In this document: positions 14,801 through 23,771 of the stretch, one piece after another | Position numbering within the stretch: the stretch's first letter is position 1 | Layout: the number at the start of each line of letters is the position of its first letter | From: Anthopleura xanthogrammica | Taxonomy: Eukaryota > Cnidaria > Anthozoa > Actiniaria > Actiniidae | Assembly (NCBI GenBank): GCA_964019055.1 | Contig: OZ025210.1 | Span: 5,450,047 to 5,514,046 of the forward strand | Reading direction: 5' to 3' | Length of the DNA: 64,000 nt | Notes under the pieces: generated by a model | Databases searched by the model: none | The model's input: only the letters and a program-made list of their open reading frames with translations | Told to the model about the DNA's origin: nothing | Made by a program: the position numbers and the translations under genes

Positions 14801-17800
14801 AAGGCGCCGCACGAACAGGTTTGGAAATATCGTGTTGTGCGGTGACTGGGACATTGCCGTGGCCGAGCATCTTGAGTGAATTTGTGAAATCCGCGTGTTG
14901 TGATAAGTGGTTCTGAACGAGCGTGTCCGTGTACCATAGCGCAGATTTCGTATAAACATGAGAAACTCTTAGTATATATGTGCCATGCCGTGACAGTTAT
15001 TGTGCCATTCACGAGAATCTTGATTGGATCGGTAATCTTGTGTATTGTGATTGGTTCAGGGGTATTTATTTCAGTCGTGCCGTGACCGTGCCGTGTGCCT
15101 TGATAATTTGCACTGTCTCATACGTGACGAGTGTAATACACCGTTTGCAGCACGTCAGGATGCAGCTCAATTTGGAGGACAAAACAATTCTCAGGAGATT
15201 GGAATTCTTTAAATTTGGTTTGTCCTCCAAATTGAGCTGCTTTGACATCACGTGCAAGGGGTCTATTCACCGTTCTCTCCCTCGTTCAATAATCTCTTGT
15301 TTGATTTTTTTAAAGGTGGTGATGGTGGATGGAACGAGTGCGTGTGGAGCGAGTCCCAAGGCAAATGTTACTCACCAACATACCTCCCGATGGCCGAAGT
15401 GACTGGCTCGGCAGGGCGCATCATTCGTGGCTCATCTGAGCAGTGTATGGCTAACTGCATTCACAAAACCCAATGTTCTACCTGCTTCCAGAGCTATAAC
15501 TGTGGATGGTGTGGTGAAAAGAACTCAAATGGCAAAGGGTTGTGCATGATAGGTGGACTCAGAGGTATTGGTCTAAAACTAGAGAATGTAATCTTTTTAA
15601 AGATTAAAATCAAAATGTTACCTCTATTATAGCGCTTCTCAGTCACGCGTGAAATCACACGCGTACAATTTTCTGTCACGACAAAATAAGGTTTTTATGG
15701 ATGTCAATCAAAGTGTTTCCATGACATTGACGGAAACACAAAGTTTTCATGTGCACATGCCTATGGAATGTCATGGAAACGCCTTGACTGACGTTCACCA
15801 AAACTTACTTTATCGAGACAGCAAATTGTACGAATTCGTGCGTGTGATTCGGAAGCGCTGTAAGCAGACGGACACCCTTTATTAAACCGACAGTGGCTCG
15901 GGTGCCGAAATTTCCTTCCCATATATTTACCGTAAAATCAGCGGGCACCAGGCAAAGTCCCGAAGGTGTCGGCTTAACAGAGGTAAGATTCACTCCCTAG
16001 GTTCTTTTATGTTATGCATTTTTTCTAAGCCATTTCGTCACGTATGGTCTTAGAATCTTTTGCTGAGTGAAACTCGATCAAATTCGAATATTTACGGATG
16101 AGCAAACGCCAGACAACCCAGAAAAGCTGCGCTTCGTTCTATTACAAACAGAAGTTAACTTTGGTGATTTTTTGTTTGTTTTAAATCTAGGTCCCTTACA
16201 CGGCACGTGCCAAGGGAACACTATTGACGTTGGTCAACAAATAAGTGCCAACGTTACCACGCATCTAAGTGCCAACGAGAATCCTGTGTGGGCCTTCTCA
16301 CTGTGTCCACTTGAGAACGAGTGTACGAACGGTCGTAACAACTGCTCCTCGCTACAGAACTGTATCGACACAGAGGAGTCGTACATTTGTGTCTGTAAAC
16401 CAGGATATAAACAAATTGCAAGGTAACTGGAATTTCATCATTTTTATATTTGTATTTATTTTATATGATCCTCAAAATCTATGCACAGTATTTCACCATT
16501 TCAAACCACATTTCCTTCCCTCCTACCTTCCTTCCTTCCTTGAGTCATTCATTCATTCATTCGTCCCCTTTGCTCCCAATGAGGCATAAGGCCACGATAG
16601 CCCACTTCTGAGATATGCCTCGCTTGTCGTGCACAAAGGTTTCAGTACGAGGCTCAGTGCTAAATTAAATTTATCCTTTTCTCATGTCACGAACCACTAA
16701 GCATTTTGCGCAAAGACTCATCATATGAAAATCACTGGTGACAAATACCATACATTATCTTCCGGTGGGCTCACTTCCGGTACGAAGCTCATATGTCGAG
16801 CTCGAAAATACACGAATTTTTCGACTCTTTTCCGCTCTCTCGTGAATTTAAGTAAACTTGCCTTTCATTCAATTTATATTTTTTCCTTATATTTATTGTA
16901 ACGTTTTCTTTCTTTCTTATCGTACTACAACTAAATTATTTATATTTATTGTAATTTATCTATATTTATCTATATTTATTGTAATATTGACTGTAAATTT
17001 TTTCGTTTCTGCCTCACTGACTTTTTTGACCAAAATTTGTAATTTATTCAAAACTAGACACTCTAAGAGTGCGAACTCGGGCTACATTATAAAGAGTATC
17101 TAGTATATATATTTGCGACCATGGAATGGATAGGAATTGATTTGGCAGTCAAAAATGATATATATTGAATGCAGGTGTATTTTGAGCGCATCCACACTGT
17201 TTAATACATAAATAAATGTAAAAGTAGATTATGTATCATAACCAAGGGCAAGTCGTCGTGATGTATAACAGCTGGGTGGGGTGGGAGATTGTAAGAGAAA
17301 AATATGTGACCATAAACATTAAAAAACATTTTAAATTCTAGTAAGGCATTAGTGTTACTGACTTGTCAACGCATATTATATTTCTACTTGACCTACTAGA
17401 GTACCTTTCAAGACTAGCTGATGAAATAAACATATCTATTTCAGTATCGAAACTGTTCGCTGCAAAACAAACGTTTTATCAATGTAAATACTCTTAGCCA
17501 AAATGTGTTTAACTGGTCATTTTTCTGGTTTTTGTTTTCTGTATTTTCATAAATGAAAATATTCAACAAGGAGTCTTGGCAGTTCGCTTTCTTGTAGATC
17601 ACTATCAGCTCGTCTGACTTCTACAAGTTCTTGGAGTCAGCTTTCATCAAAGCTTTGTTTGTCACTCGTTTTGTAGTTTGTCTCTCGTTCTGTAGTTTGT
17701 CTCAGTATTTTTTTTTTTTTTTTGTATCTGAGATCTGGTAATAGCTAGGTAGTTTAGAGATTCTCTTAATCTATTTTAACTAGTTTGTCTAGTTCTACGA

Positions 17801-20800
17801 TTCTCATACCGTAGTTTGCCCATAGATTCTCATAGATCCAAAATCGCTCAATAACAACTTTTAATGTGTGTCTACCACGTACGGCGTGTGCGTCTGAGTG
17901 CCTCTGAGTTCATTTAAGCTCATTTTAGTACGTTTGTTTGAGTTCATTTGACTGTCTTTGGCATTGCTTTGAGTATTTTTTGCATTTTGTTTTGCATTTC
18001 TTTGGTTCGTTTCGAAACTGACGCTCGACATCATTTAGTGTGGGTCTACCGCGAACGGCGTGTGCATTTGCATGTGTATTGAGCGTCCCAGAAGGACTCC
18101 ATGATTTTCAGTAAATATTTACACACGAAACAGCGAGACCTTCGAAGAGCAAAGCAAGTCACTTAATCAGTTACGTGACTACTGCTCATGCAGAGGAACA
18201 CCGCTGACCGCCGAGCAGCGCAGGCTTACTTACTTCTAACATCGTCGATAGACTGATAGATAGAAAACCCAAACCTAGACTCGGCCTACCTTGCAGGTAG
18301 CCCGAGTAACTAGCTAACTGACTTGTTTAGCCTTATGGTTATTTCAGTTAGCATGTACTAAATTAAGTTCTTTAATTAATTTATGTTAATTACTTTGTAC
18401 AAAAATAGTACTAAATAAATCATTGTCATTGTCATTGTCATTATCATTGTCATTGTCACTGTCACTGTCACTGTCACTGTCACTGTCACTATCACTGTCA
18501 CTGTCACTGTCACTGTCACTGTCTCTGTCACTGTCACTGTCACTATCACTGTCACTGTCACTGTCATTGTCATTGTCATTGTCATTGTCATTGTCATTGT
18601 CATTGTCATTTACCAATGGATCTAAGTAAAGCATTATGTTAGCTATGACTAGTAGTAATATGAAAGGGTTTGAGGCGTGTTTCGATACGTCAAATCTGTG
18701 TTTTCCGAGTACGGTTGAGAGCCGATTTTACAAGGCGTTACTAGATTCTCGACTACCTTAGCAGCGAATAACTGAGCCTAGCTTCAGTACCCGCGCTCGA
18801 ATCATTATTTTACCGTCAAATGTGAAACCTTGAATGAATTATCTTTGTTTTGATATATTACAAGTCGACTTTTGTGAGGTTTTTGGTACGTCAAATGGCT
18901 GCTAAACTACTGCATGTGGTCTTTATCCTTTTGATCGTCTGTTGTCAAACTGTAGTAGCCGTAGAAGACGATTATAAGGAAGAAAATTATAAATTTAAGG
19001 CAAATTCACCCACCTTAACTTACGAAATTAACAAGTAAGTTGGTATGATTAAGCTTTTTTTTATTTAAGTTGTTCAATGTACGTATTTTTATTTATGATT
19101 TCTTAAATTATCGAAGCCGATTTGTGTTAGAAATAAAGAAATGATTTTATTGTGTTTAACTGAGGACATTATATTTTATTCTATCGACTTCAACAATCTC
19201 AACATAAAAGCTTTTGTCTTTTTTTGCTTTCGCTTCATTCGTGTTTTTCTTAGCACTACTTCCTCAATGAAACGTCTTGGTGGACGAGAAACACGTTTTG
19301 CCATCTTATTTGCGGTCATTACAGAGCATGCGCACAAGTACTGCATTAGTGTTATTGTCACCAATATCAAATGTAATGCCGATGTATGGAATGATTTTCA
19401 TATGATGAAACCTTCGTGTTTAACAAGCGAAGCATAACTCGGAAGTAGGCTATTTTGGGATGTCATTCCCTTGAGTATTATTTCTTTCCTTTCTAGATTA
19501 AAAAAAAAACGTTGGTCGAACCTGCCTATGCGACCACAAGTTTTGATTTTAAGTTGTGGTCGCATTGACAAGTTCGACCACGTTTTGTAATCGACCATTT
19601 CTAATATTACATGTTCTATTCCAGTGATACGTGCGAGCCTATCTGTGATGATGGTTGTGTTCATGGAAAATGTGTCACCCCCAACAACTGTTCCTGTCAC
19701 TTTGGCTGGACTTCCATTAACTGTTCCATCGAGTGCAGGTGTAATAACCATGGTCATTGCCTCAACGAGACAAGCCTCGATACTTGTGTTGACTGTCAGA
19801 ATCACACAACGGTACGTGACATGGTCACGCAATATAAACACTACAGTATTACAAGCGTGACTGACGCAGTCACACAACACGTAATATAAGCACTAGATAA
19901 AGACCTCTTACACTTTATCCTTGATTGTCACACAACTCTTTCACATCCACTGACTATTCGTATCGCATTGACAGTTACCGTAGTAATGACTTGAATCGTT
20001 ATTTTTCGTCTCCAGGGCAAAAGTTGTCAGTTCTGCGCGCCCTTGTTCGTGGGGAACTCTAGCAACAATGGCACATGTTCCTCGTGTTATAAGATATGCA
20101 ATCAAAGTGCAGATGTCTGCATGGACATGGAAAGTCTAATCAGAGCATCCAATCTTAGTTTATCCCTAGAGCCTAAAGAGGTAAGTCAGATTCGCGTGTT
20201 TTACTATATGATTTTATGTCGAACAGATTTCATGCAGAAAAACATACAAAGAACCCTTACGCTCAATCTCAACTTGGGGGATTAAAATCGAGACAAACAC
20301 GTTTTTTCGCTCGAATCGAATTCCGGGTTTGTGGAAAAAACTGGGTCGAGTTGGCATTACAGTGCATTGTGGGACTGTTTAAGGGGACGAAGTAGACGCC
20401 ATCTTGGAAATGTGACCCTGACTTTGATCACCCGATATGTTGTTACAGGGTTCGATGAAATTAAAAGATTCCCATTCTACTCCCATTATTCCACCATTCA
20501 TGCGTTCATCCGTCATTCCCTCTACTTTTTTCTTTCGTATCTCTATTTATTTATTCTCATTTTCTAACAGGTGTTAAAGTGGCTCGATCATGGTCCTGAA
20601 AGCATAAAAAAGGATGGTGAATGTCTTTGCAAGGACAAAAGCCGAGGCCTTGAATGTAAAAACTGCATCGCTGGAAACTTCTTCGAGAATCATCGCTGTT
20701 CACCGTAAGTCCTTGGACCTCATAGTTAACGCGCATATTCGTAAAGTGTGTGGATGCTGTCCTTCTATAAACGCATTTAATGACCATGCTCAAAATTGCT

Positions 20801-23771
20801 TCATAAATTCTCGATTTTCACCATAAGCCATTACAACCTCATAGTTAACGCGCGCATTCTACCGTAAAGTGTGAGGCGGCTGTCCTTCTATAAACGCATG
20901 TAATGACCATGCTCAAAATAGTCCTCTTCACAGTTCCCTGCGCCATCTTGAAGAGTAGCCATGCATTTGCATCGAAGCGGGACGAACGGTGAGCTTGCTA
21001 AAGACATGTTTTAACACCTTGGACAATTATTCCCATGTCTCTATCATTGCAAGCTCACCGTTCGTTTCACTTCGATGCAAAGGCACAGCTACCTTTCAAG
21101 GTGGCACAGGGAACTGTGAAGGGGACTATTGCTTCATAAATTCTCGATTTTCACCGTAAGCCATTACAACCTCTTAGTTAGAGCGCGTATTCTAATGAAC
21201 AGTAGGAACCTTAATTAAGCATCAACAAGCATCGAGGACGGTAAAGCCGCCAACGCGCGCATAATCTACCGTTGCTGTGGGGTTGTCCTTCTATTGGCAC
21301 ATTAACTAACCATGGTCACAACTGTCATACAGGTATTTTGATTAAGGGTTCTAATTGTTATTTAATGCTTATTTGATCACCAGTTGTAAGTGTAATGGCC
21401 ACGGAGACTTATGTAATTTAGAGGGGCGGTGCCAATGTCAAAATAACACAGAACAGGATTGCAGCACCTCGCAACCCTGCTATCAAAAACAGGTATGCTG
21501 ACACGTCATAAGTCGTTGATTGTACGTCATTTACCCCCTGCCCTGCCCTGCCCTGCCCTGCCCTGCCCTGCCCACGTCATTTACCCCCTGCCCTGCCCTG
21601 CCCTGCCCTGCCCTGCCCTGCCCTGCCCTGCCCTGCCCTGCCCTGCCCTGCCCTGCCCTGCCCTGCCCTGCCCTGCCCTGCCCTGCCCTGCCCTGCCCTG
21701 CCCTGCCCTGCCCTGCCCTGCCCTGCCCTGCCCTGCCCTGCCCTGCCCTGCCCTGCCCTGCCCTGCCCTGCCCTGCCCTGCCCTGCCCTGCCCTGCCCTG
21801 CCCTGCCCTGCCCTGCCCTGCCCTGCCCTGCCCTGCCCTGCCCTGCCCTGCCCTGCCCTGCCCTGCCCTGCCCTGCCCTGCCCTGCCCTGCCCTGCCCTG
21901 CCCTGCCCTGCCCTGCCCTGCCCTGCCCTGCCCTGCCCTGCCCTGCCCTGCCCTGCCCTGCCCTGCCCTGCCCTGCCCTGCCCTGCCCTGCCCTGCCCTG
22001 CCCTGCCCTGCCCTGCCCTGCCCTGCCCTGCCCTGCCCTGCCCTGCCCTGCCCTGCCCTGCCCTGCCCTGCCCTGCCCTGCCCTGCCCTGCCCTGCCCTG
22101 CCCTGCCCTGCCCTGCCCTGCCCTGCCCTGCCCTGCCCTGCCCTGCCCTGCCCTGCCCTGCCCTGCCCTGCCCTGCCCTGCCCTGCCCTGCCCTGCCCTG
22201 CCCTGCCCTGCCCTGCCCTGCCCTGCCCTGCCCTGCCCTGCCCTGCCCTGCCCTGCCCTGCCCTGCCCTGCCCTGCCCTGCCCTGCCCTGCCCTGCCCTG
22301 CCCTGCCCTGCCCTGCCCTGCCCTGCCCTGCCCTGCCCTGCCCTGCCCTGCCCTGCCCTGCCCTGCCCTGCCCTGCCCTGCCCTGCCCTGCCCTGCCCTG
22401 CCCTGCCCTGCCCTGCCCTGCCCTGCCCTGCCCTGCCCTGCCCTGCCCTGCCCTGCCCTGCCCTGCCCTGCCCTGCCCTGCCCTGCCCTGCCCTGCCCTG
22501 CCCTGCCCTGCCCTGCCCTGCCCTGCCCTGCCCTGCCCTGTTTGTGGTTTTTAAGAAAAGATTGCTGGTTAGCGTCATCCTTTGCCAATACCACCAACAT
22601 GGCCGCCATGTCTTTGTCTTTTGACTCCTGGGAATGATTGCAAACCATTGATAATTGTGTCTCTTTTTTCCAGTGCGTTAAATGCAATGATAAATTCCTT
22701 GGTAGACCAGATAGTAATCGTCAATGCTACTACAAAATCATCCATATGCAAGAATTCGTCATCAGCGCAGAGCCTCGTCTGGACGTGAACGACAAAAGTG
22801 TCTCATCATCTCCACTCCCTAAAGGAGCAACCGTAAACTATGTCGTATATCCAAGGTACACAAACGTTGACATACGAGCCACAATCGACGTGTTTCAGGG
22901 TGGGATCGACGTCTACGTATCGACTCATGATCGCAGTTTTGCTGTCTATCTTAATAAGACCACATGGACTCGTGAGGTTGTCGTCTCAGATGCGCAGCGT
23001 TATCGTAGAGATGTCGGCGACTCGTCGGGATCCCCGAATATTATCGATGTTCACGCAGGCGAAGACAAGCTAAATACTTTTGTTTATCTTCACTCGACGT
23101 CCGCTATCATTCGAGTACGTAATGTTAGAAACCGTTTGATACTAACGTTCCCGTTCTTGAAGCATACCTTAAGCAGTAGTCGGTTTTATATGGTATTTCT
23201 TGGCGTTGGCGACGAAAGGCATTCCAACACTACTGGCATTGTATATTTTCGCCAGGATTTGTCCCAGATTGATCTATTCGTATTCTTTTCTGTATTTTTC
23301 TCCGTCTTCTTCTTGGTCTTATCTCTATGTATAATTGCTTGGAAGATCAAACAGTTCCATGATCGCCGCAGGATCGCGCAAGTCCAAGAACGCGAGCTAG
23401 TGAACATGGCTAGTCGTCCATTTGCTACTTATTCATTCTTAACAGACAAGAGCGCTCCTAGGAGCTGCTGGAAAATCAAACGCGAGCACTCAAAGCGCAG
23501 TCTCTCACGGAAGTCACTTTTTCATCTAAAAGAAGCTTCGAATCGACCCGTCATTTCACCTGTCGCGTTGCAGGCCACAGACGACTCCAGGGCTTCTATT
23601 TCGTCAGTCATGTTCCAGTTACCAAGCAACGAGTGCTCAGACTTTCAGCTGTCATTTGGAACGTCTATAACCTCTTCTAGTAGCCAGCATTCACTGGGTG
23701 TCTTCTTTGGACATCAATTGTTAAGTGGACACAAGATTAACACAAGACAAACAGTTACCGTCACATCTTAG
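151..23771 (+). CDS. MEGF8: MEGF8 (multiple EGF-like domains 8), 5'-truncated by window edge
   Basis: Single-pass receptor of the attractin/MEGF8 family; in vertebrates it works with MGRN1 and MOSMO to remove Smoothened from the cell surface and so damps Hedgehog signalling. Exons read from GT-AG sites: 151-363, 553-733, 1775-1866, 2511-2724, 3089-3281, 3359-3504, 3834-4750, 5242-5451, 5521-5763, 6199-6308, 6958-7089, 7740-7850, 8158-8226, 8503-8661, 9045-9196, 9531-9741, 10189-10795, 10941-11264, 11429-11524, 11800-11971, 12826-12989, 13407-13551, 13836-14645, 15316-15564, 16191-16422, 19625-19811, 20016-20180, 20571-20704, 21384-21492, 22674-23771. They join in frame to 2614 codons and a TAG. 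Order of domains: EGF pair, six Kelch repeats, PSI cluster, calcium-binding-type EGF, laminin-type EGFs, CUB, EGF pair, six Kelch repeats, PSI cluster, EGF, laminin-type EGFs, TM helix, tail with MASRPFA. This is the MEGF8 order; attractin has only one Kelch propeller. The first exon(s) with signal peptide and first CUB lie upstream. First exon in the window enters in phase 0; its ATG is internal and not the start. Confidence 0.93.
763..1139. repeat. (CATCAC)n hexanucleotide array, decaying into CAT/ATC triplets
   Basis: A nearly pure CATCAC array runs from about 767 to 1010 (around 40 units), then degenerates into CAC/CAT triplets up to 1139. It starts only some 30 nt after the MEGF8 donor at 734. 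All six frames are open across it, giving artefactual His, Asp-Gly, Thr-Ile and Met-Val proteins. Confidence 0.97.
1136..1632. repeat. Direct duplication of a ~90 bp array flank
   Basis: Sequence 1136-1230 (CATCTTCAGTACGTATCATC and onward) recurs with a few changes and one short deletion at 1549-1632. Array plus flank therefore appears to have been duplicated head to tail with a period near 413 bp. Confidence 0.85.
1228..1550. repeat. Microsatellite-bearing element, copy 1 (CCCCAT array)
   Basis: Unique flank 1228-1310 (with AAAAAGTTATCAGTCATCAT) leads into a CCCCAT/CGCCAT array (1318-1440) and ATC/ACC triplets to 1550. The same flank plus array occurs inverted at about 4840-5230. Confidence 0.85.
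1900..2010 (+). repeat. tRNA-like SINE relic joined to a 57-bp minisatellite unit fragment
   Basis: GGTTTAGTGGATTAAG resembles a tRNA A box; about 45 nt on, GGTCTCAGATTCATTTCC resembles a B box. It is directly followed by a degraded single unit of the 57-bp minisatellite (AGCCCAGAGGTTGTTTC). MEGF8 intron 1867-2510. Confidence 0.4.
2086..2213. mobile_element. Family A foldback MITE, copy A1 (degraded)
   Basis: Contains GCTCAATTTGGAGGACAAAA, a central AATTCTCTGGAGATT and the inverted TTCCAAATTGAGCTGCTTT. The outer end is eroded. Confidence 0.8.
4840..5230. repeat. Microsatellite-bearing element, copy 2 (GATGGC/GATGGT array), inverted
   Basis: GAT-GGT and GATGGC hexanucleotide arrays run from 4844 to about 5110, followed by a flank 5140-5225 that is the reverse complement of 1228-1315. 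It lies in the MEGF8 intron 4751-5241 and ends just before the acceptor of exon 5242. Confidence 0.88.
5764..6198 (+). other. MEGF8 intron, pyrimidine-rich
   Basis: A long CT-rich stretch (about 5870-6150) precedes the acceptor at 6198. It holds no gene-like content. Confidence 0.6.
6449..6577. mobile_element. Family A foldback MITE, copy A2
   Basis: CAGACCCCTTG start, GCTCAATTTAGAGGACAAAA, inverted CCAAATTGAGCTGCTTTGAC, and ending GCAAGGGGTAT. In MEGF8 intron 6309-6957. Confidence 0.88.
7206..7325 (-). repeat. Small foldback with tRNA-like core
   Basis: Arms CTTCAAGCAAATTTTTCT and AGAAATTTGCTTGAAG are inverted copies. The interior on the minus strand reads CATGAGTTCAAATCCCACC, close to a pol III B box, so a tRNA-derived SINE fragment is possible. 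MEGF8 intron 7090-7739. Confidence 0.45.
8860..8950. repeat. GAT/GGT/GGA triplet array
   Basis: Tandem GAT, GGT and GGA triplets in the MEGF8 intron 8662-9044, about 95 nt upstream of the acceptor of exon 9045. Open frames here are artefacts. Confidence 0.9.
9224..9442. mobile_element. Family B foldback MITE, copy B1
   Basis: About 215 bp, nearly fully palindromic. It starts TAATCCCCTTCACAGTTCCC and ends GGGAACTGTGAAAGGGAGTA, with internal arms TTGAAAGGTAGC / GCTACCTTTCAA and GATAGAGAC / GTCTCTATC. No coding capacity, as expected of a non-autonomous DNA transposon. Confidence 0.88.
10189..10990 (+). other. MEGF8: MEGF8 second CUB domain plus EGF pair
   Basis: The large exon 10189-10795 encodes a CUB-like domain: C..W-I at its start, then VTLDFLNMSLDC, HVNVYDGLP, LGSFCGS and GFGAVFTVH, the usual CUB beta-strand signatures. 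It continues into two EGF modules with GWVGPDC and, in the next exon, GFTGVDC. Confidence 0.85.
11575..11690. mobile_element. Family C element, copy C1
   Basis: GTATCCATATTCATGTGTCT, then CAACTGTTAAACAAAGAAAT and CTAGGGAATGACACATGG. The same blocks occur inverted at about 34108-34236. MEGF8 intron 11525-11799. Confidence 0.65.
11991..12731 (+). repeat. 57-bp minisatellite, array 1 (about 13 copies)
   Basis: Head-to-tail unit of 57 bp reading AACCCTGAAACAACC(G/T)CTGGG, CTGATCTAAGTCAGGGCA(T/C), GGCTAACTCACAGATC. Units are 95% or more alike by eye. It fills most of the MEGF8 intron 11972-12825. Confidence 0.97.
13010..13390 (+). repeat. GATGAT-rich intron
   Basis: Degenerate GAT/GGT triplets fill the MEGF8 intron 12990-13406 up to the acceptor. 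Confidence 0.8.
14668..15120. mobile_element. Family D element, copy D1 (diverged)
   Basis: Loose inverted organisation: GTGCAGATTTAGTGTAAGCATG near the left and GCAGATTTCGTATAAACATG near 14940, with GAACCAATCATAAG and its inverse TTGTGATTGGTTC, and repeated CGTGCCGTGAC. It shares these words with copies near 31.3, 53.5 and 57.3 kb. MEGF8 intron 14646-15315. Confidence 0.5.
15141..15265. mobile_element. Family A foldback MITE, copy A3
   Basis: TTTGCAGCACGTCAGGATGC, GCTCAATTTGGAGGACAAAA, inverted TCCTCCAAATTGAGCTGC, and ending CGTGCAAGGGGTCTA. It ends 50 bp before MEGF8 exon 15316. Confidence 0.9.
16590..16770. mobile_element. Foldback-like element related to the insertion at 48034
   Basis: Starts TAGCCCACTTCTGAGATATG and ends around GGTGGGCT. 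It shares ACAAAGGTTTC, GAGGCTC and the ends with the reverse complement of 48034-48158. Confidence 0.55.
18421..18611. repeat. (CATTGT/CACTGT)n hexanucleotide array
   Basis: About 31 units: CATTGT at both ends with CACTGT in the middle. MEGF8 intron 16423-19624. Confidence 0.95.
18895..19034 (+). CDS. Putative alternative first exon of MEGF8 encoding a signal peptide
   Basis: Inside the 3.2 kb intron 16423-19624 an ATG at 18895 opens a 46-codon stretch that begins MAAKLLHVVFILLIVCC, a good signal peptide (charged start, long hydrophobic core, small residues near VVA), then an acidic/hydrophilic stretch, and ends at a consensus donor (AACAA then GTAAGT at 19035). The exon leaves phase 2, exactly what the next MEGF8 exon (19625) requires. 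Splicing the two gives an open frame to the MEGF8 stop, 610 aa in all: signal peptide, C-terminal EGFs, TM and MASRPFA tail, with no Kelch or CUB. It could instead be the first exon of an unrelated nested gene, or chance; I saw no other plausible partner exon in 19035-19624. Confidence 0.5.
20705..21380. repeat. Tandemly duplicated ~135 bp segment, one copy split by a MITE
   Basis: The words TCATAGTTAACGCG, CTGTCCTTCTATAAACGCAT and GACCATGCTCAAAAT occur in two adjacent copies (about 20723 and 20836). The second is interrupted at 20917-21130 by family B copy B2 and resumes with TTGCTTCATAAATTCTCGAT. MEGF8 intron 20705-21383. Confidence 0.8.
20917..21130. mobile_element. Family B foldback MITE, copy B2
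   Basis: TAGTCCTCTTCACAGTTCCC at the left and GGGAACTGTGAAGGGGACTA at the right, with the same internal palindrome as B1. The neighbouring tandem copy shows the uninterrupted site, so the insertion point can be read directly. Confidence 0.9.
21536..22540. repeat. (CCCTG)n pentanucleotide array, about 1 kb
   Basis: A first tract at about 21536-21570, then a repeated CGTCATTTAC spacer, then a pure tract 21586-22540, i.e. 191 units with no visible interruption. All frames are open, giving artefactual proteins. MEGF8 intron 21493-22673. Confidence 0.98.
22674..23771 (+). other. MEGF8: MEGF8 last exon: stalk, TM helix, MASRPFA tail
   Basis: The last exon encodes a ~200 residue stalk with a furin-type RYRR-D sequence near 22998-23012, a very Phe-rich transmembrane helix (about 23270-23344, FVFFSVFFSVFFLVLSLCI), and a cytoplasmic tail of roughly 140 residues. 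The tail has MASRPFA at 23405-23425, the juxtamembrane motif shared by ATRN, ATRNL1 and MEGF8 and needed for their MGRN1 link. The remainder is Ser-rich. Stop TAG at 23769-23771. Confidence 0.88.

Larger units (their letters stand above)
13980..16422 (+). other. MEGF8: MEGF8 second PSI cluster and EGF-CA
   Basis: Exon 13836-14645 continues from the Kelch into several PSI modules (PGCNWCELH, PRCKWCMLC, SSCMWTP). Exon 15316-15564 adds a PSI with YNCGWCGEK. Exon 16191-16422 ends in a calcium-type EGF (ENEC, then SYICVCKPGY). Exon 16191-16422 leaves phase 2, which matters for the alternative exon at 18895. Confidence 0.85.
16423..19624 (+). other. Largest MEGF8 intron (3.2 kb)
   Basis: Holds a foldback-like element at about 16590-16770, AT- and T-rich sequence from 16840 to 18400, a hexanucleotide CATTGT/CACTGT array at 18421-18611, and the putative signal-peptide exon 18895-19034. 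The 280 bp upstream of that exon are less AT-rich than the rest and could be promoter, but I see no clear TATA box. Confidence 0.6.
19625..21492 (+). other. MEGF8: MEGF8 C-terminal EGF/laminin-EGF exons
   Basis: Exons 19625-19811, 20016-20180, 20571-20704 and 21384-21492 encode cysteine-rich EGF and laminin-EGF-like repeats (CDDGCVHGKC, CRCNNHGHC, CKCNGHGDLC). They would be present in both the long protein and the proposed short isoform. Confidence 0.85.

Noticed and set aside
19141..19437. 98-codon frame as a second exon for the signal-peptide exon at 18895
   Set aside because: No suitable acceptor in the right phase at its start and no domain; the MEGF8 exon at 19625 is the better partner.
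21459..22687. 330-390 aa frames of Pro-Ala-Leu-Pro-Cys or Gly-Gln-Gly-Arg-Ala repeats
   Set aside because: Pure (CCCTG)n has no stop in any frame; the tract is inside an intron with good splice sites on both sides.
151..23771. Attractin (ATRN) instead of MEGF8
   Set aside because: Two six-blade Kelch propellers and an internal CUB between them fit MEGF8, not the single-propeller attractin.
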